From positions 3,862,118-3,926,117 of the forward strand of contig JALMQS010000089.1 in assembly GCA_024734495.1 (NCBI GenBank): a stretch of 64,000 nt of DNA, in the 5' to 3' direction. Of this stretch, positions 45,841 to 57,667 are shown piece by piece. Source of the stretch: Forficula auricularia. Taxonomy: Eukaryota > Arthropoda > Insecta > Dermaptera > Forficulidae. Under the pieces are notes generated by a model, which ran no database searches, had not been told where the DNA came from, and worked only from the letters and a program-made list of their open reading frames with translations. The translations under genes were made by a program, and so were the position numbers. Numbering within the stretch: the first letter of the stretch is position 1; the number at the start of each line of letters is the position of its first letter.

Positions 45841-46130
45841 CTTTTAAAGTATTTTAATTATCAAATTCGTTTTTATTTGTTGTTAATAAGGAGAAAATCA
45901 GAGAATTTATGAAATTTTTTCATAATTTTATGTTAAGCTACTTCTGAAGGGCGACAGATACAAACAACTTCAATTCTACTGAAGTTAAGGAGATCTTTAC
46001 AGATTTACTTTACATCCTATGATAAAAAAATATTTTTTATTTTCTAACTCTCAAAAAATTCGACCCTACCCAAAATAATCATTCTAATAAAATTTTAATT
46101 TACTTTTGATTTTGGGGATAATGATTAAGT
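45841..46130 (-). repeat. Dispersed repeat Z, copy 3 (reverse)
   Basis: The reverse complement carries AACATAAAATTATGAA and CAACAAATAAAAACGAATTT, aligning with 26775-26850. Confidence 0.5.
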
Positions 46131-48040
46131 ACATTATAGGTAGCATATATATTTCAAGTTTACGACCTACAATGATTTGACATACTGTCAAGCAGGCATA
46201 TATTGTACCGAATCTAGTATTTTTGTTTGAACAGAATCCCAAAAAGTAGATGTTATAAGTGAAAGTCGTCTAGCCTACACACCGCAGGGCTATCCATGAA
46301 ATTAAGCCTTGGTACTTAAGAAGATCAAAATAAAGATAATTCTTAATCATAAACACAAGCATTAAGATACGTTGATTGTTTTGGGGCTGATCGTTCGTTC
46401 CTCTTAACATTGAGAAATCTCGTTATCTAGAAAATTTTTAGTTTTGAAGGTCGTTATTCGTCGTGGAAGACTAAATAGAGTTCGTCGACTGAATTTTTAT
46501 TTTGTGGTTCAAACCGGAATTCTTCTAATCTTTCTAGAAATCGAGTAAATAAAAAACCAGAAAGAAATAATTTTGATAGCAATCTTGAGATTCAGGAACT
46601 AAATATTTCCAGTTACGACTAGGCATTCATTGTACTATAAATTTTTATTCGTATTCAATTTTTTATAGAGTTAGCTAAAGGCCTTGATAACCTCTGATCG
46701 TATAGATTTCGGAAGATAAGCGAATATAAGAGCTTTTAGTACTTGAGTGAGTGACCCCACACCATATGCCATTTGATCATTACAACTGAACTAAATCAAG
46801 TCATTTGAAACCAAAATAAATTCGACTCTGAGGGTGATCGTAGTATACATATTATTTTGGCTCATTAGAGTTTTTCAACTCCCAAATCTGACCCTAACTA
46901 TGGAATTTCTACATTCTGGCATAAAGTGTTGAATCTTCTTAGTGTAACACCTTATTGTAGTCATGTTGATTGCATCCCACTGAATTGATAGGAATTTCTA
47001 AAAGCCGGATCTCTAGGCTTCCTTTATTGATTGTGAAAGTCTCGAGAATAAAACATTATTTCGCATTAAATTTTGTATTATTTCTTTGTGTAGAGAGAAA
47101 TCTCGAGAATAATAGGAAATTAATTTCCTTTAAAATTTATTATTATTTTACTCGTAAAACAACATAAATTTTTAATAAGAGTTGTCTTTTTATTTTTAAT
47201 CAGTTCGACTATCATTTTTTTTTCAATTCAAATAAACTTATCAAAATCATTAAATTTTGAAAATATCGTAAATCAATGTCTCATTTTATTCGACCGAACT
47301 CCTTAAAGTATAGAGATATGGGCTTCGATTTAGGGGGTACCTGCCCGTTGGAATCTTCTTAAAATAAACAAAATGTATCCTGGAGTATACATTTTATCTT
47401 CTGATCATTATTTTAAGGGTTCTCCAAATTCAAGTAATTACTTACAAAATTTATTATAAAACCAGCTGCTACCGGGCATTCGGCCTGTATCCACCTGACT
47501 CCTGTGGGGAGTTTATCAAAATATCTTCGTGGATTCCCGATAGTGTTCGAGTCGTCTCAATTGTGAGCTGTTAGAAACATATTAAGGGCTTTATGGATAT
47601 ATAGTATTGATAGATTTACATTATTATACGAAATATTAAGCGAAAAAAGAAAAAGACAGTCGTGATGATACACAATTTATATCACTCAAGAGACTGAAGA
47701 ATAAAGGAAATAAAACATTTGTATAATGTTGCACTATAAACCAACACCGTGTTACCTAAGTTTGATATAATAAGGGTTTATCTCAATCGAATAAGCAGTT
47801 TTAGAGTGTAGGTCTTACAAAGAGATATACAAATATAAAAACTTTTAATTTTTAAAAAATTTAAAAATACATCTTATTTGTTAACTCATTGGAAACACTA
47901 TTTTTCTAACATACCTATATGAAAAATAAACTTGGTAGTTGTATAAAGACTTTTTAAACAACTCAAATTTAACCGCATTTTTGTTTCAATAATATTATTA
48001 TTATGATTGTAATAATGATTGCCCGGAATACTAGTTTCTC
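46131..48040. other. Stretch without supported genes
   Basis: A worn M1-like phrase, GCACTATAAACCAACACCGT, lies at about 47730. Otherwise I find no gene or element. Confidence 0.35.
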
Positions 48041-48445
48041 AAACTAGAAACTACGTGATAATCCTACGTAGGGGCTTATTCCATGGATTCTATTTCTTCT
48101 CTCTTTTACCCATAACTAAAATCTCACTTCAAATTATATTATTTTCCCTAGATAAATATTTTCATAACGGGTGAGTACTCTTTTATGATTGCGGTTAAGG
48201 AGAGATCTAAAGGCCAGCGAATCTTCTCGCGCGAGCTCTTGCTCCTCACATGCTATTACCGAGAGAACCATGTTCCAACCTGTAGATACTCCATCTATAC
48301 CAGATCCTCTTTTACCAGTATATCCTAATATTCTGTGAATGGAGGATGGGTGCCTCTTTCAGCATCTTTCTATATTGAAGGGATTGTGAATCCACCATAT
48401 TATCTCTAGAATACGTAACATGATAGTGAAACTAGAAACTACGTG
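48041..48445. repeat. Segment bracketed by a 17-bp exact direct repeat
   Basis: AAACTAGAAACTACGTG occurs at 48041-48057 and 48429-48445. The 371 bp between them look unlike the surroundings (less AT-rich). The repeats could be a target duplication, but there is no tail or inverted repeat to name the element. Confidence 0.5.
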
Positions 48446-48550
48446 TCTCTTTGAGTAAAATTTTCCAGAGATAAACTAGGCTCCAGCTCGAATTTTCGGT
48501 GAGAAAGATCAAAAGGGGGTGTAGTGTATTTTCCCCCAGATAATGAAATA

Positions 48551-49028
48551 CAGTCGACTCTCGATAATTCGAATTTTTCAATAATTCGAACTCTTCAGCA
48601 TTTAACTTCGGTAAATCGAAAAAATGCTGTGTATTATGATACGCTCGATAACTCGAAATCCTTTTCGTAACAAAAGGGGGAGAGAACGTTTTATAATTCG
48701 AACTAGGCAAATCCCCCTCTTTAAAATTCGAATTTTTCCTAGCAAAAAACTATTCTTAATTTTTTTAATTGGTATTATATTGCAATGTTAATACATATGA
48801 AATTTTTTGTTCTTTTTTGTCGTTTTCATTATTTTTACTTTTTTACTTGAGGCTATATATAAAATTTATGTAAGGTCATACAAATTTTCAAAAATATAAT
48901 AAAAACTCTTAATAATTCGAATTTTTTTTCTTTCCTCTTGATTATTCAAACTTCTTGATAATTCGAAGTCTCGATATTTCCAATTTTTCTTGTAGTCCCT
49001 TGGATTTCGAATTATCGAGAGTCGACTG
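48551..49028. mobile_element. pogo/Tigger-like MITE (478 bp) with TA duplication
   Basis: It starts CAGTCGACTCTCGATAATTC and ends in its complement. TA lies at 48549-48550 and 49029-49030. Terminal CAGTCGACTCTCG with TA target is typical of the pogo/Tigger branch of Tc1/mariner. Many inner copies of ATAATTCGAA-like words (about eight) line the ends. No transposase is present. Confidence 0.85.
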
Positions 49029-49030
49029 TA

Positions 49031-49867
49031 TATGGGATGTGTAACTTTTAGAAAAGTGAAAGAATTGGCGGGTAGTTGCATCATACCAATCTTAGGCTTG
49101 TATTATCGATGATGGTGATGATGATATTTTATTTACTTCTCCCTCTGTACCCCCTCAATCTATTTCTGACGTCGCCCATGAGTATAGGCATTGCCAGAAC
49201 TTAACGTATATCTTTAGGGGTTAAATTTCATGTCAACAATTCACACAATGGTTGACTTTTTATAAGACTACATCCCTTTCTCCGACTACGACTCTATATC
49301 CAGTATTTTGTAACTCCTCCCCCAAAGTTAAATCCTAAAACCTCACTGACCTGTTTCACAATAACAAAATACTTGAAAAAATTTCCAGAAATTAATTAAT
49401 TTTTTATATAAAATAAAACCAAAAACACTTTCCTTATAAAAGAGATAATTGTTTTTTGTTTGGTTTTTATTTGCATATAATCCTGAAAAATTTAAACTTT
49501 AAAAACCTCACAAATCTTTATTTTTTTGCTTATATTTTGTTCATTCTCAATTAAAATATATACCTACATAAATTTTTGAATTACCTAAATTAATTTAAAG
49601 AACAATATTTCTTAGAAATAATATTTATTTATTCTGGTTTTAAGGTCGAATAACTTGATAAATATTTAAAAATTTGTTGATTTAAATTTCAAAATACTTG
49701 CGACATCATTGATTTTAAGAGTAAATTAAAGACGGCCTCTTCTGCCAGATACAAATAAACACACACACACATAAGGGTTCTCTGTTTTGAGCTATAAAGA
49801 AAATGCAATGTTAATATCTTCATTTGATTATATATGTTTCCCTATTAATTTTAAAACAATAGTATAA
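49031..49867. other. AT-rich stretch with an M2 remnant
   Basis: At about 49729-49765, GACGGCCTCTTCTGCCAGAT plus AAATAAACACAC resembles the 3' half of M2 and its flank. There is a CA run at 49760-49772. Nothing else is supported. Confidence 0.35.
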
Positions 49868-50321
49868 ATAGAAAATATGTTCTCTAACCAACTCACTCGA
49901 CTCCGTGGCTCACCCAAGAACCGTTTCTGCCCTTTCCCTGTACTACAGATACTATCACGGTGTCTGTTCAGTCGAGCTGAAATCAATTATCCCCCCTAAT
50001 GCCCTCTTTACGAGAAACACGCGGTATTCAAACGCTCAGCACCCCTTCGCTGTCAAATTGGATAAAAGTCGAACAAGCGCTTTCGCCAACTCTTTTATCC
50101 CTATGACCTCCAGAGACTGGAACTCGCTCCCTGCCACCATCTTTCCCGCGGCTTATAACCTTCAGCTATTTAAGACCCATATCCACAGATACCTTCGACC
50201 CCCGCCCAGCCCATAAAATTATTTCTTCTTCTTTTCACGATGGAGGGGCCAACCCAGGCCTTTAGGGATTGCACCCTTTTGGTGTAACTTCTTCTCTCAT
50301 CATTTTCATAAAAAAAAAATT
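49868..50321 (+). pseudogene. 5'-truncated LINE, RT C-terminal ORF and 3' UTR
   Basis: An open frame from about 49887 to a stop near 50214 encodes RTVSALSLYYRYYHG, then KSIIPPNALFTRNTRY, DWNSLPATIFPAAYNLQL and HRYLRPPPSP. This is the thumb/C-terminal end of a Jockey/CR1-type reverse transcriptase. It is followed by a 3' UTR ending TCATCATTTTCATAAAAAA. No catalytic residues are present. It is the longest unbroken copy of the four in the window. Confidence 0.85.
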
Positions 50322-50329
50322 AAAAACTA

Positions 50330-51011
50330 CATCATATTTTTTGATACCTTCTTAAAAATCTTATGAAAATATGCAAAAATCTAAAAAATTAGACTAACAT
50401 GATTTCATTTTAAGAGATCACGATTTCTCTGAAATTTCTGGAGGTAATAAACTTAAAATTAGGTTTACATCCACTTTTATCACGATTTTAGGCCATAAAA
50501 ATAATATTCTTAAAAGATTTCATGTTTCTAGCCCCAGTAACAAAAATCGAGATAAGACATGATCGAAAAAGTTTTTTCTCGAGAAATTTCGATATCTTAA
50601 AATGAAATCGCTTTTGTCTAATTTTTAAGCTTTTAGCGTTTTTCTATTTTTTAATAAAATTGACACAGAAAATTTGATGCAGTTTTTAATGCTGAACATC
50701 TTTTGTATATATACCTAAAGTTTTACTAAACCAAACAAACAAACAAATGAGTACTAAAGACACTACGGTTTCGAAGGTTTAAAACAGAAAACCGATCTTT
50801 CTCCTCACTCTTTAGATAAAAGAATTGTTATTTTAACAATTTTCAGTAATATTTCAACATTCGGAAATGTTCAAGACATTTCTTTGGTGGTTCGATAGAT
50901 GTCTAGTGTGGATTTTATGTTGTCCTCGTTTTCTTTTAGAAATATTACAAAATGGTAAAATTCATCCTCAGTCTTTTTTTTATAAATATTTTATGTTTTT
51001 TTATTTGAACA
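50330..51011. other. AT-rich stretch without supported features
   Basis: Around 50755-50795, GGTTTCGAAGGTTTAAAACA could be a worn reverse copy of the hammerhead-type tail, but it is too decayed to call. Confidence 0.3.
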
Positions 51012-51014
51012 TAA

Positions 51015-51261
51015 GGGTCCGTCCATATAAATTACGCCACACGAATTTCAATATTTTTAGATCCCCCCTCCTCCTGTGTCACTTTCTGTCACATTTTCAT
51101 TGAGCCTCCCATATTGTGACGTCACCTCTATCACTTTTATACCTTATAATTTTGAATACAATTTAATTTGACTTTTGTAACATCACAATTTTTAAGATCC
51201 CCGTACCAAATCTGAGATGCCCCTCCCCCCTTACTGTGTGACGTAATTTATGGACGGCCCC
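51015..51261. mobile_element. PIF/Harbinger-like MITE (247 bp) with TAA duplication
   Basis: It starts GGGTCCGTCCATATAAATTA and ends in the complement of GGGGCCGTCCATAAATTACG. TAA lies at 51012-51014 and 51262-51264, the three-base target typical of PIF/Harbinger. The ends repeat GTGACGT/TGTCACTT words. No ORF of note. Confidence 0.78.
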
Positions 51262-51499
51262 TAAGGTGTCTGTTGAATGACTATTTGTTTGTAGATTAGC
51301 CATGTTGGCTCTAACAAATCTTCATTTAATTAAGTTTTCATTCTCAGATGAAAAAAAACATTTATAAAATACCTATATACCAATGTAAAAAAAAAAAAAA
51401 CTGAAGATGAAGACTAATCAGGGAATTATGTTTTATGCTTAGCTAGACTTAAACTTGAAAAAAAAACGTTTATTATTCTAATGTTAGAACATAATTTAA

Positions 51500-51590
51500 A
51501 AAATGTTTCACTATAAACTCACACCGCGTTTCCAAGTTTTATTCATAATATTATTTATAGAAACCGAAACGTCGTTTAATTTATATATTT
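51500..51590 (+). repeat. Worn M1 plus GAAACGTC box
   Basis: ATGTTTCACTATAAACTCAC is followed, 50 bp on, by AACCGAAACGTCG. This is the M1 box followed by the second half of a hammerhead-like core. The first half is not visible. Confidence 0.4.
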
Positions 51591-52427
51591 AATTTGTGGA
51601 CTTGATACATGCCAACCAAACCTTGTTTTTAAAACTTCCTAATACAAATCAATATTTTTTTGTAATTCATATATTTTAACAGGATATGAGTCTGGAAATT
51701 TTATATTATTATTATTAGTATTAGTATTTTAATCTTCGTTCTTTCCTGTTTGCTTTCATTCATGTTATTTTTTTCTTTTTAGACACTCATAGATAGCATC
51801 ATCCGAGAATCCAGTGTTCATTCATCGATCTGTGGTTAGTATATTCTTCAAGTTTCTTACAATACATCACCGCAAAAACAGATTAAGAATTTTTTTTAAT
51901 AAATTTCTATAAAATTTTTTACCGTTTCCGTATTATTCATTAGATCTTTTCGTGAAAAACCCAGATTTAATCATTTTCGCAAAGGAGGAATGAAATTTTT
52001 TTTATTTATATTCGTAAAATAAATTGAAAGAAAAGTGAAAACTTTTAAGACTAGCTACGCGTGATTTGGCAATTTTCAGAAGGTTAAATTTTTATTTATG
52101 TCACAAAACATTAATTATTTATTTATTTAGTGATGCTCTGAGGTGATTCGATTCGCCTCATAAAGCAGAGAAAGCAAATTACTGGAACATTTAGAGTACA
52201 ACTAGCAATTTTATTTATAACTATTTATTTTCTAGCTTTATATAGTCTCTGACTTCAGTTAAAATGTAGGACACTAACGAGTTCCACTTTTCAGAGTTTA
52301 CTTCTCTACCAAATTTTAAATTTCTAGTTTAAACTGTTTGCCGATGATAAAATAGCGAATTTACTGAAAACATACAAAGTACTAAACAAGTTTTTATTTT
52401 TTCTCTATTTTTAAAAAAAATAATTCC

Positions 52428-52583
52428 GAAGGGTGAACCGCGACCTAAAATCGTATACACCTACTTACCTACTTCCACTTTCATTTCGAAGTAGAAGACA
52501 ATAGAATACAATAGATTATCCAAAGTAATTCCAAATAATTCCAAAGACGGTGTACACCTAATTCCAATCGCGGTTCACCCCTC
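52428..52583 (+). mobile_element. MULE-type MITE, copy C
   Basis: GAAGGGTGAACCGCGACC starts it and TCGCGGTTCACCCCTC ends it. The flanks share only ATAATT, so the duplication is worn. The inside again holds GTAGAAGACAATAGA and GTGTACACCT. Confidence 0.78.
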
Positions 52584-54479
52584 GATAATTTCTTACTAAT
52601 TTTTCAAATTCATTATATTATTTTTTTTATCTAATTTTAATCTAACTTGAATATAACATTTTCGAGATCATTCTACAAGAACATTTCTATTACCGCCTGT
52701 TACTTATGCAACCCGCCTCTCTTCTTAATAGGTTTTTACTCACGCATTGGTGTATGATAATAATACTAGAGTGTCTTATCAAAATTTATAAAAATTGATC
52801 TTTTTATCTTTCTGAAATCCCGATCGAAAGTCGAGAAGCTGAACTTCCTAATAGAATAATATTATTCAATATTCAAAAGGCCTGAATCGGAATGAATATC
52901 AGAGTCCATAGATAGATTCCTTGGCACGAATCTATGAACTCACACGCTTTTGACGCTTGTAGAAATGTTCTTTTTGTACTAAACGATTGGCGAAAATCAG
53001 CAACCGCTTAGGGCTTTCGTTAGCGGTGAATAACAACATTATTCCCCCAAAAGAATATGAATGTTCTGTAAGCGAGCGCCCCGAACTGTTGCTGATAAAT
53101 GTTATTAGCTGAATTAGCATTGAATTTTTAGTTCTACTTATCTTGAATAGGTGATACCTCTAGCGTGATTTTCCCCAATAAAACTACACTTCTAGCTTCT
53201 AAATTTAATAAAAATGTTTTTGTGTTTAAATTTCAAATATATTAATATAATTTTTTTTTAAGAATTTTTGAATTTTTATATTTTAACCTTTACAATTTTG
53301 TAACCCTCGTATATGTTCAAATATTTATTTTAGTACACACCTGAATCAATTTCTTCTTGCAGAGAAAATATCAGCTTTGTTTTTCTTTTAGGGGCTTATA
53401 TTTGGATTTCTTATAAAGCTATTTTTTGGGTTCTTTTTCGACTAAGTAGATCTCCAATAGCCCTCTTTTTTCTTCTATTCCTGCGTTGCTGGTAGAAACT
53501 GACCATAATAAAGAGTTTCAGAATACAGAGTTTATTTTAGACAAGTTCATTTTACCGAAACAAATATAAAATTAGACTTCATTTTCTTTTAGTTTTGTTT
53601 ATTATTTATCTAAAATTCCCTTGATTTGAATTTCTTATCACAAATTTACCCCCAAAACTTTTTTTTGTTTACAATAAGATTAGATACTAAAAAAATAATT
53701 GAACAAAAATATAATATCTTATGCATTAGGTAGATTGATATCCATATAAACTTTTTATTAATTTTCCCCCTTCAAAATATGCCTTTTACTTTTTATTAGT
53801 GAAATGTAATAAAAAAAATACTCAAGATCAAAACCAATATGGCTGGCTTATCTCAATATGTACCTAAATGTCAGCTCTCTCAGCAAACAAAAGATCGATT
53901 GTGTTATTTCTCTAAACATTGAGATTAGGGTTGGACCCCTTAGTAAAAAACGCCATTTATCGATCCTTCTATATTTAAATTGTCGATCCACCTATATTTG
54001 AATTGTCCATCTTATCTAACATTTTCAAATAACAGAGAAGTATTATATTAAAAATGGAGAAAAAAGTCAAAACTTTTTCTAGATGAGAGGTATTTACAAT
54101 CTCTCCAAATTTTAATAATTTGACAATTTTTTGTCAGCCAGCGTTTTCCGGTAGAAAATTGAAACTTAGCACATAGGCGCAATTTATTAACGAATACATA
54201 TGTGGGAAATTTCAGCCAATAAGTTACCAGCTTTCAATATTTCTTTAGATCACAAGTCCACTTTTTAGGGGTTAGTTTGAAAAGTAAACCTTATTGGAGT
54301 CCCTACAATGTTTATATATCTGTTTGTATGACAGATAATCGTTAGCGCAGCTAGACTAAAGTTCCACATTAGGCGGAACTGTCCTACATTTGGGTTTCTT
54401 GTCCCACATCGAAAAGTGCTGCACATTAGACAATATTTTGTCTTGTGCATTAAAAAAAATTATATTTATGAATTATTTG
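52584..54479. other. AT-rich stretch without supported features
   Basis: Short ORFs at about 52932-53120 and 54265-54450 (minus) show no recognised family. Confidence 0.35.
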
Positions 54480-54680
54480 TATTTTTACAAAGTCTCTGAA
54501 CCAGACCCCATGTATTTTTTGTAAAACCAACACGAGCTAAAATTCAACCTAAATGAATACTACAATTTGTGACTTTGATTGAGACCAAGGATCCGTAGTT
54601 TTTACCTGATGATCCTTTGAAGACAAGCTTGGCGCGAGACCGATCCAAAACTTCATCTACTTCGGGAAAATGGCTTGCGC
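54480..54680 (+). repeat. Dispersed repeat V, copy 1
   Basis: CTAAATGAATACTACAATTT, GTGACTTTGATTGAGACCAA and GCGAGACCGATCC pair with the reverse complement of 59285-59490. No ORF. Confidence 0.65.
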
Positions 54681-55199
54681 CTTTTTTTAGTCATACCCTT
54701 AACTGATCTGCCAATCCAGTTTTCTAAATATCAGGGGCTCCCATTATAGGTATTAAATGACGGGACTGTGCTTAGAAACGTTGAAGGCTATATATATTGC
54801 AAGTGAAGTGCAATTTCTGCAATACTTGTGAGGAATTTTGTAACAATATATCACAAAATGATGAATTATTGAAAAAAGTTCATATTTCATCGGAAAAATA
54901 CTAGTCTTTATTTGTTATGTTGGTGTTTTAATTTTATGTATGACTGCTTTTTTATTCCATTATGCTTTACATTTACAATATATATTTGATAATAAAATAA
55001 TTATATACACACAGATCGATTCATGTCCCACATTCCATTGTAAAACATCAGGTTACTTTAAGCTAGACACAAACTTCAAATTTATAATTAACAGTGACTT
55101 GGTGCTGCTTATTGATTATTATTTAAGTTGATAAGGTGTCTGAATAATGTGAGCTGTGTATCAGTACAATTAAAGAAATTTTTTATATTTTTAATTTAT

Positions 55200-55530
55200 T
55201 CTGGCATTGAAATATATTTAGATTTTTCCTTAAATCAAAAATCGTAATAAAATTCCAAAGTCTAAAATAAAAAAAAATGTTTTATATCATGAGAGGCGAG
55301 GAGTTTCTGTAAAGATTTCTCTAAGTAGAATAAGGCTTAATTTTTTTTATATTTATTTCATTTTAAAATAACAATCTGAGTCACCCCCAAAGTGGCTATT
55401 TTTATGTAATTTTTGTACCTGTCGGCAATTAAAAATGGATAACTTTTATTATCCAAAAATTTATCGAACTCCCTAATTTTCTCCTTAAGAACGACAAATA
55501 AGAACTATTTTGATATTCAATCAGTTTGGT
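55200..55530 (+). repeat. Dispersed repeat Z, copy 4
   Basis: AAGTAGAATAAGGCTTAATT, CAAAGTGGCTATTTTTATG and CGACAAATAAGAACTATTTT match Z copies 1 and 2. Confidence 0.5.
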
Positions 55531-56068
55531 AATAAAGAGGTATGGAACTCTTGGTACTCAGCCTGACTCGTACTTCACCGATTTATTTCTGATTTGCTGC
55601 AAACAGGAAGTTCTGAAGGTAAAGACCTCATATCCTAATCTGTTCTTTGTTTTCAAATTACTTCCTTTGATGATTTGACAAATTTTATGGTTCCATACCA
55701 AATTTGGAAAAACAGACCTCTTTTACGGTGAGACTCTGTGATTCGTTTTTCATTTTGTCTAATCACCACCAGGTATTTGTGCCAAGTTTCTATGAAAATA
55801 TAATGAATGTAATTTTAAACTATTAAAGTTAGAAACTTGAAATTTGGCTTATGGTTAATATTAAAGCTACATAAAAATGTTAAAGACCATGAATGGGATG
55901 TTTGAATTACAAACGAGGAAGTTCTTGAAAAATTAGAGGAAAGAGAACACTGTAGAAGAATCTGAAGAAGGGGAAGAGCCCAAATGCTAGGCAACCCAAA
56001 AAGACATAGAGAATTGTTAATTAATTTATGAATTCATAAATTAATTCCTGTGAATACATTGTAATAGA

Positions 56069-56103
56069 CTGATGAAGAGGGCAAAGCCCTCGAAACTATA
56101 GTC
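56069..56103 (+). ncRNA. Hammerhead-like ribozyme core, best preserved
   Basis: It reads CTGATGA, extra A, stem II GAGGGC-AAA-GCCCTC (six perfect pairs), GAAAC-TATA-GTC. Stem III ACTATAGT is fully self-complementary, which permits dimer formation. The flanks GA and TC can begin stem I. Only the extra base before stem II departs from the textbook core. Confidence 0.68.
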
Positions 56104-56133
56104 TCGTTATAAATAAATAAAATTTATAATTCC

Positions 56134-56166
56134 AGCAGAAGACACACTCTTTTATTGTCTCCTTCA
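56134..56166 (-). other. M2 half module (minus strand)
   Basis: AGCAGAAGACACACTC and TTATTGTCTCCTTC match the 3' half and P2 of the M2 at 40911. The outer P1 partner is cut off at the element edge. Confidence 0.55.
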
Positions 56167-56178
56167 AGAATTGTTAAT

Positions 56179-57667
56179 GTTAAGGGATATTTTATAGGGT
56201 GAAGATAAATAGATTAAAGATCTAAAACTCAGAAATAAACAATTAAGGTGTTATTTTTCACCAATAACCCGATACTTCTACAACACCTTCATGGATTTTA
56301 CTCTCGATCCAGAAATTCAAACAAAAAGTTATTGTAATCACAATAAAAATTGAAGAAAAAAAATGTTTTGGATGAATTCAATATTCGAGCCGCCCTGCGA
56401 GCTTTATTCTTCAATCATACTAAGATATTTTCTCAGATCATTGCTCATGTTGTGGTTAGCCTAGTGTGTCTAGCAGCTTGGTTGTTTATTTTCTGTTAAA
56501 GATGATGTTTCTTGACTCGAGGTTAACTGTTTTTATTATAAACCCCGAAATCTTCAAGTAATATAACGATGACCCATTCTTGAATTCACAAATTGTTTGT
56601 GATCTTAAAAACCCTGTGTTAAAAATAAAAAAAATCCATTCACGAATAAAAAAGTTATCTAAATTCCATTGTGTAATTCTTCCATTTGCAAATGTTCCTA
56701 AATAAGACACACAATTACATTTATAAAATATGAAGGTCATCTGATGTTTTAATTAATGTTTTTAAATGAACTTGAATACAAATTTCGGCAACTAAGAAAA
56801 CATCGAAGTGATTGAATTTACATTTTCCAATTAGGCCACAATAGGAATAAATTTACGTAATTAATGAAAAGAAAAATAGAGTCAAAATTTAATGAAAAAG
56901 TATTTTACATCCGGAATTGTTATCAAATGTTTATTAATTTCGCTCTGGAGGACGCATTTTGTTTATTATTGTCTGGGAAGAAAATTTGCTAACTGGAGCG
57001 GGATTCGATCTCGACCATCAAGAGTTACTATTTTTTTATTTTATTTTATTAAACTTTTAAACTTCAATAATTCCATGCTGGGATTGGATTATAATAAAAT
57101 TAAAAAACAATAAGATTTTCTCCTATTTTTATTACGATGTTTCGGTTTCTAATTCTGAATGGTTCTTCAAATGATGATAATTGTAATTTGCTCAATCCCA
57201 ACTTTTTTCTTCATTTTGTCAATATGATATTCCTATTATGCTTTTCACGACTTCACGAGGGCCTTCGATTAAAACTTCCCTATCTTGTTGATATGATGCG
57301 AATACCGATCATCACTTTTAAGTGTTACTGATTCTGATAATGTAACAACACTTCTTTACATTTTTATAATAAAAATACTTATTAACTTCTATAGGGGTGA
57401 TTCAGTTGAAATAGCTAGAATTTAGAAGTTTATTTCTCATCAAATTATTGGGGTAAAATTATTTGGTACACATATATTTTATTAGCCGGTCGAAATATGG
57501 AAATTAATATAAAATTTTGATTTTTTTTTTGTTTATTAAAACTTTCATTCGAGGATCAAAGTCATTTCTCTGTCTAAATTCCGATATTCGCATAACTTAA
57601 AAAGGAAAAGTCGTAGAAAGATCGTCTGGTGTCAACATTTTTGGAGGGGATTGATTAGATATTCTTT
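56179..57667. other. AT-rich stretch with a possible SINE remnant
   Basis: GCGGGATTCGATCTCGACC (about 56998-57016) is B-box-like. Otherwise I see nothing that I can support. Confidence 0.3.

Larger units (their letters stand above)
56022..56166 (+). mobile_element. Compact retrozyme-like insertion (145 bp)
   Basis: A perfect 12-bp direct repeat, AGAATTGTTAAT, flanks it at 56010-56021 and 56167-56178. Inside is the best-kept hammerhead-like core of the window (56069-56103), then AAATAAATAAAATTTATAAT, then a reverse M2 half (56134-56166). It has no ORF and would rely on another element's reverse transcriptase. The size and layout fit metazoan retrozyme-type non-autonomous elements (inference). 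Confidence 0.72.

Noticed and set aside
54265..54450. A minus-strand 61-codon ORF with several cysteines
   Set aside because: No family recognised and no supporting context; length is within chance.
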